Source: Congeria kusceri (taxonomy: Eukaryota > Mollusca > Bivalvia > Myida > Dreissenidae). From it: 64,000 nucleotides of DNA. The position numbers and the translations under genes were made by a program. The notes under the pieces were generated by a model. The model was given only the letters and a program-made list of their open reading frames with translations. It had not been told where the DNA came from and ran no database searches. The stretch spans positions 6,657,190 through 6,721,189 of the forward strand of contig CM051029.1 in the NCBI GenBank assembly GCA_027627225.1, read 5' to 3'. This document shows, one piece after another, positions 60,045-64,000 of this stretch (position 1 is its first letter; the number at the start of each line of letters is the position of its first letter).

Positions 60045-61145
60045 ATGCATATTGTTTTGATGGTATCCGTATCGTTATATTTGATACACATATTTCCATG
60101 TCGTTATTTGCTGTAATTGTTTTATCTTTATATACACCGTTGTTGATGCGTTTACGTTTGAAAAAAAAAACACTGTACACTCCAGTAAATGCTCAACTGA
60201 GCATGAAATTTCACTCTAGCCCCCACCCACCACAATGAGATCTGTGCCGTCAAAGCATTTTACAATATTTTCTACCTCACTATTTCAGCTGTAACTGAAC
60301 ACCAAATCTCAAGGCGCAGTTAAATCAATGTAGCATTGAGCTGAAACACAAAATGTCTTTTACTAAAATACCACTAGTGCAATATGATTACAATAGTAAT
60401 GTGTACAGTATACTATTCTGCTTTTATTGTTTAACCTGTAAGATATGTTGCCTGCAATTTCGTACACAATTACAAGAAATACAAGATAGCATTTTAATCC
60501 CGATATATTCATTTGTTCGGTACTGTGTGCTTGGTAACAGCGAAAGACACTCATATACATGCCAGTATGTATACTTGAAATCAAAGCGCTGAGTAAAGAT
60601 AAAAGAAACATATTTATGTATGGTCTTGGAAAAAATGGAACGTGTAGGTGAGTGATTAGCGGAAATCCTTCTTTCTACTTCAGACTTGCCAAAGTTGTAA
60701 AATTTACTTTAAAACGAGTTAATTGATTTATCAACGTTAGTATAAAATACACGTTTAATGATTTAAACAATAAAGACATTCGTTTGTTTAACTTTGAGAC
60801 ACTTCATACGCATCTCTTAATGCACACAGCTGTTTCAATTGAATTTGTTCTGGTGATATTTTTGTATATCATTACACAATCCAATAATCCAGATCTAATT
60901 AAAATGTTGAAAAAGCTAAAAGATACGACGTTGAAATATTGGTTTCATTTAAGTGTTGCAGATGACATGTTAAATAATGCTTTTATAACCTATTTACTAC
61001 AATATAAATGAAACAAAACAGTGGCCAAGCAATGTTACGTTAAATTTGCTGAAACTGTTCGCTGTCTGTACATTCAGACCAAGCCAAATTGTATGGTATA
61101 ATCTAACAATTTTCAGACTTGATAGTAAAGGGATAATATACCTTT
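60045..61145. other. Intergenic, nothing firm
   Basis: AT-rich. The frame at 60353-60592 ends in ERHSYTCQYVYL, faintly Ig-like, but has no splice context or first Cys, so I do not call it. Confidence 0.3.
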
Positions 61146-61253
61146 TGGAGGTCGTTAACGTCCAAAGAGGTACGAAAATTCGTTTAAAACAAAGTGAGTA
61201 GTTCGTGGGCTTTAACGCACTGTACGGGCCACTGGGGACGTTAACGACCAAAC
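61146..61253. repeat. Small inverted-repeat element with GGTCGTTAACGTCC ends
   Basis: GAGGTCGTTAACGTCCAAAG at the left and GGACGTTAACGACCAAAC at the right are inverted copies 73 bp apart. The right half matches 24383-24425. Non-coding. Confidence 0.6.
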
Positions 61254-61326
61254 AAAGGTGTATTGTAGCTAATATTAAAAATGTCACTGCATGAATTTGG
61301 TCACTTAAGAGAAGAAGTTGTGTGCC

Positions 61327-61402
61327 GGCCCGGTTAGCTCAGTCGGGAGATCACTCGCTCTGTAAGCGAGGGTCCAGGGTTCGAGTCCCGAACTGGCTGC
61401 AC
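61327..61402 (+). repeat. tRNA-like body 1 (anticodon position TGT)
   Basis: D-arm TTAGCTCAGTCGGGA, anticodon stem CTCGC/GCGAG with loop TCTGTAA, and B box GGTTCGAGTCC. The base before the anticodon is C instead of the near-universal T, and the T-stem and acceptor pair imperfectly. I therefore call it tRNA-derived rather than a functional tRNA-Thr. Confidence 0.55.
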
Positions 61403-61518
61403 AATTTTCTCACCATGTGACATTTTGGTAGCAGAGCGTGGTTAATTATATAACATATTCGAGCGAGTATGCATGTCACGGCATGAACTTGGTCACTTAA
61501 TGGGAGCAATTGTGTCGC

Positions 61519-61593
61519 GGCCCGTTTAGCTCAGTCGGGAGAGCACTCGCTCTATAAGCAAGGGCTCCCGGATTCGAGTTCTGTACTTGCTGC
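61519..61593 (+). repeat. tRNA-like body 2 (anticodon position TAT)
   Basis: Same D-arm TTTAGCTCAGTCGGGA and a loop TCTATAA on a broken stem (CTCGC/GCAAG). The B box is GATTCGAGTTC, further from consensus than copy 1. It is a degenerate partner in the tandem. Confidence 0.5.
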
Positions 61594-61620
61594 ACAATTT
61601 TCTCACACTGTGGTATTTTT

Positions 61621-63889
61621 GGCATCTTTTTTCTTAGAGGGGGGTGAATGTCACAGGAACAATTGCACTGTATCTCTTGCATATGTATTGTGTATGCTCT
61701 GTATCTCTTTCATATGTGCTGTGTATGGAGTGGGCTACACAACACACATAAAACAGATACAGACAAATTGTCCATGTGACAAAAACTTACATCTAGAGTA
61801 ATAAACTCGAAACAAATGTAAAATTTATTTAAAAATCGTATGTGTACAGTATAGAATTACCCAATATCGCGCACCTGTATGCAAAAAACAATTTTTTAAA
61901 TATTTCATTACCAGGGCAGCGTTCAGTCGAGCTGGAATTGCACTGGTTATTCGCTATTTTGTTTTCCCGGATTTGAATTTTAAAAATAAATTTTACAGCG
62001 TACATACGTGATGTATGTAGTAAATAGAGAATATTAGGTTAGTGTTGAATAAAGATAAATTTATTTAACGAGGATCAGAAAACCTCACGTATTCGTGCCG
62101 AGCAAACAAACTTATTTTTATTAAATAATAAAGCTAGTATTATATTTAGTCCATCATTTTCTATACCTATTTTGACAATACACGGAAGAAAACAAACTAA
62201 ATATTACGAAAAACATAAAAACAAACGTCACAAAAATCAAAAAGATGGCGCCATTATACTGCCCGTGTTTGCTTTGTCCCACAGCGTGTGAATACAGCTA
62301 AGTTTGTTCCATCTCGTCAATGCACGCCGGATGATGAGATAAATAGTATACATATCATAATAGCGTGTGTTATTGATATCGACCACAAGTACGAATTTGC
62401 AAGCGTGTAATAAAGGACAAGAGTAACGCGGAGGACCTGTTAATGCATTACTACAACATTGAGCTGGTCCCTTTTTGGTCGTGCATTTACTGAATAATAA
62501 ACCCGTTTTGACGATAACCGTCAGCTTTTTGTTCGTTAACGGACGCCTATAACGGAATGCTTATGATATTATGCTTGTTTAAAGATCGCTGTTTCAAGAT
62601 GCATGAACATTAGAGTATTCTATGCATGTAACTTACTATTTTGTGCAATGGGCTTGCCGTTGAATGCCCAGTAAACTTACTGTCACTTAAACCAAGCAAA
62701 CGGAACATGCGTTTTAAGTGGCATTATATATTATTTATTTGTTTTAACAACCGAATACTAATAGCAAAACTATCTTTAATATGGATATTTTACATTAAAA
62801 GGAAATTCATATTTGGCCTGTAATTGAATAATTCTGGCCCAATTCTCCAAATACTTACAAACACACTCCCATTATCATGCACCTATATGCACGCATTAGT
62901 CGTTGAACAAGCAACAGACTGGTCGGTCGACATATCACAAAACTGGGCCATGTTGTGATAACGGTTTCACAGTTTGCACAAGGCGTACATTGTTGTGTAT
63001 TGTCCTTAAGTGACATCTACATGTATACGGTTAACTTGTTAAGAGTAAATTACAATTACTCTCTAAGTAAACCAATCAAAAGGAACCCATTATCAGTCAG
63101 TCAATGTCTTCAACAAAATTAGCATGATTTGGTCAATCTTAATATACGTCACTTGTAAATTGTTCTCCATTATATCAACACCGTATATTATACAAGAGTC
63201 TTGATTTATAAACAACGCCACCATCATGTGCTTGGAAGTACTTTACGCGGTCATTAGACAAAACCAAGGCAACGTGTAATCGATGTAATTTGTGTACGGA
63301 ACGATTAACACATTAATTAACGATACATTAACAATATCTTACATTTATTTATATTTGCCTAACACTAACTAAGTTATATTGCTCATTTACCACTGAAACA
63401 AGGTAAAACAACTACGAACACGTAGTATACATATTTCGGATGAGTAAATATTCAGACAGAGTGCCGTATATAGCAGAATTTACAAAACGAATATTCGAAT
63501 ATATTCGAATACCTAAAACAAATATTCGAATATTGATTTCAGTATTCGGCCCCATCCCTAGTATATACAGTGTTTATCTATGTTCTAAGTGTTTCTTTTC
63601 GAAGTTCGCAAACAAAACGCTGGGGATGCGAGACATATGAAAACTTAGGTAAAGTGCATTCACTATTGACGTGTTAGCGTTCAGCCTGAAATAGTAAGGG
63701 TAATAAATTGTTAACGGGCGTAAACGTTTGCTTACTGTGCTTATAAGTCTATACGCATATAGGATTGTAGCAATGTTCGTTCTCATTCATCGATCGATGT
63801 TTCAATAGATCGCTTTATTTAAATACTTACGTGCACAATAGCTTAATTAATAAGAGAAAGTTGTGTATTCCGATAATCGTGTGTACGGA
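61621..63889. other. Intergenic, nothing recognised
   Basis: AT-rich. A short run of ATTCGAATA words lies at 63488-63550. Upstream exons of the third + strand receptor would be expected before 63918, but none was recognised here. Confidence 0.35.
63488..63550. repeat. ATTCGAATA short palindromic repeats
   Basis: CGAATATTCGAATATATTCG followed by further ATATTCGAATATTG: overlapping copies of a self-complementary 8-9 bp word. Confidence 0.55.
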
Positions 63890-63917
63890 ATGAAACTGCT
63901 TATAATTAGCTTTGTAG

Positions 63918-63966
63918 ACCAAAACAACCATACTATAAGCCACTACGAAGATCTTGTTCGAGAGAC
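63918..63966 (+). CDS. Third + strand receptor: tail exon (ITIM-like), gene runs off window
   Basis: 49 nt, acceptor TAGCTTTGTAG, donor GTAAGT, phase 1 in and 2 out, the same phases as Gene 1 24469 and Gene 2 51071. Encodes DQNNHTISHYEDLVRE. S-H-Y-E-D-L matches the ITIM consensus [S/I/V/L]xYxx[I/V/L], unlike its two paralogues. TM and Ig exons were not found upstream in this window. Confidence 0.6.
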
Positions 63967-64000
63967 GTAAGTGCGTTTTGTTGTGTTTAAGCTTGCGATT

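Larger units (their letters stand above)
61279..61620 (+). repeat. Tandem pair of ~192-bp units containing tRNA-like sequences
   Basis: Unit 1 starts at about 61281 (ATGTCACTGCATGAATTTGG) and unit 2 at about 61473 (ATGTCACGGCATGAACTTGG). Each has the same leader, a tRNA-like body, and the trailer CACAATTTTCTCAC. The arrangement is that of a tandemly duplicated tRNA-derived repeat. Confidence 0.75.

Noticed and set aside
60353..60592. Frame ending ERHSYTCQYVYLKS, faintly Ig-like
   Set aside because: No first Cys, no Trp, no splice sites, and the opposite frame is equally long.
61327..61402. Functional tRNA-Thr(TGT)
   Set aside because: C instead of T before the anticodon, poor T-stem and acceptor pairing, and membership in a repeated 192-bp unit argue for a tRNA-derived repeat.
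63890..63917. ATG at 63890 in frame with the exon at 63918
   Set aside because: The paralogous exons are internal with phase 1 acceptors, and a good AG acceptor lies at 63916-63917, so the upstream ATG is probably coincidental.

Overview
This is animal genomic DNA: AT-rich, full of introns, with canonical GT/AG splice sites, no bacterial gene layout, and many simple repeats and small inverted-repeat transposons. The best guess is a bivalve mollusc. A 206-bp palindromic element at 33895-34100 belongs to a family I recall from Dreissena/Mya-type clams, and the tRNA-like tandem at 61.3-61.6 kb also fits. The species call is inference.

The window cuts through a cluster of immunoglobulin-superfamily (Ig) receptor genes. 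Nearly every exon uses phase-1 junctions. On the + strand: Gene 1 (1-25307, 5' end outside the window) has Ig exons, one FN3 exon, one transmembrane (TM) exon and three cytoplasmic exons. Gene 2 (44864-51816) has a signal peptide, seven Ig exons, a TM exon and a tyrosine-rich tail, and looks intact. A third paralogue is entered at the right edge (63918-63966). On the - strand are smaller receptors or fragments: a signal peptide/one Ig/stalk/TM gene (42224-40930), and TM modules at 28.8, 33.2, 56.8 and 57.2 kb.

The most striking feature is a ~20 kb minisatellite (about 3274-23229, roughly 410 units of 48 or 49 bp). It lies inside the TM exon of Gene 1. It starts two bases after the exon's splice acceptor and stops where the remaining TM coding sequence and a phase-matched donor resume. 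The unit is the stalk/TM-start coding sequence itself, bounded in the inferred ancestral exon by a 10-bp direct repeat. The array also contains higher-order repeats (2377 bp, 486 bp and about 1.3 kb).

Gene 1 carries other lesions: a TAA in an Ig exon, a 1-nt deletion in the FN3 exon and a TGA after the TM segment. It is probably a pseudogene, although its tail exons remain open.

The last exons of Genes 1 and 2 both encode an ITAM-spaced tyrosine pair (YxxL-x7-Yxx[L/I]) and end in a YxN motif. Gene 2 also has a 40-nt exon that would remove the signalling tail if included, and a duplicated splice donor that would add 31 in-frame codons. Together the cluster resembles a paired-receptor immune locus, but function is inferred from sequence only.

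The remainder is intergenic or intronic AT-rich DNA with MITEs, a dead Tc1-like transposase (43.5-44.2 kb), a 2.5-kb AGT microsatellite (57.6-60.0 kb), and stretches where I see nothing.
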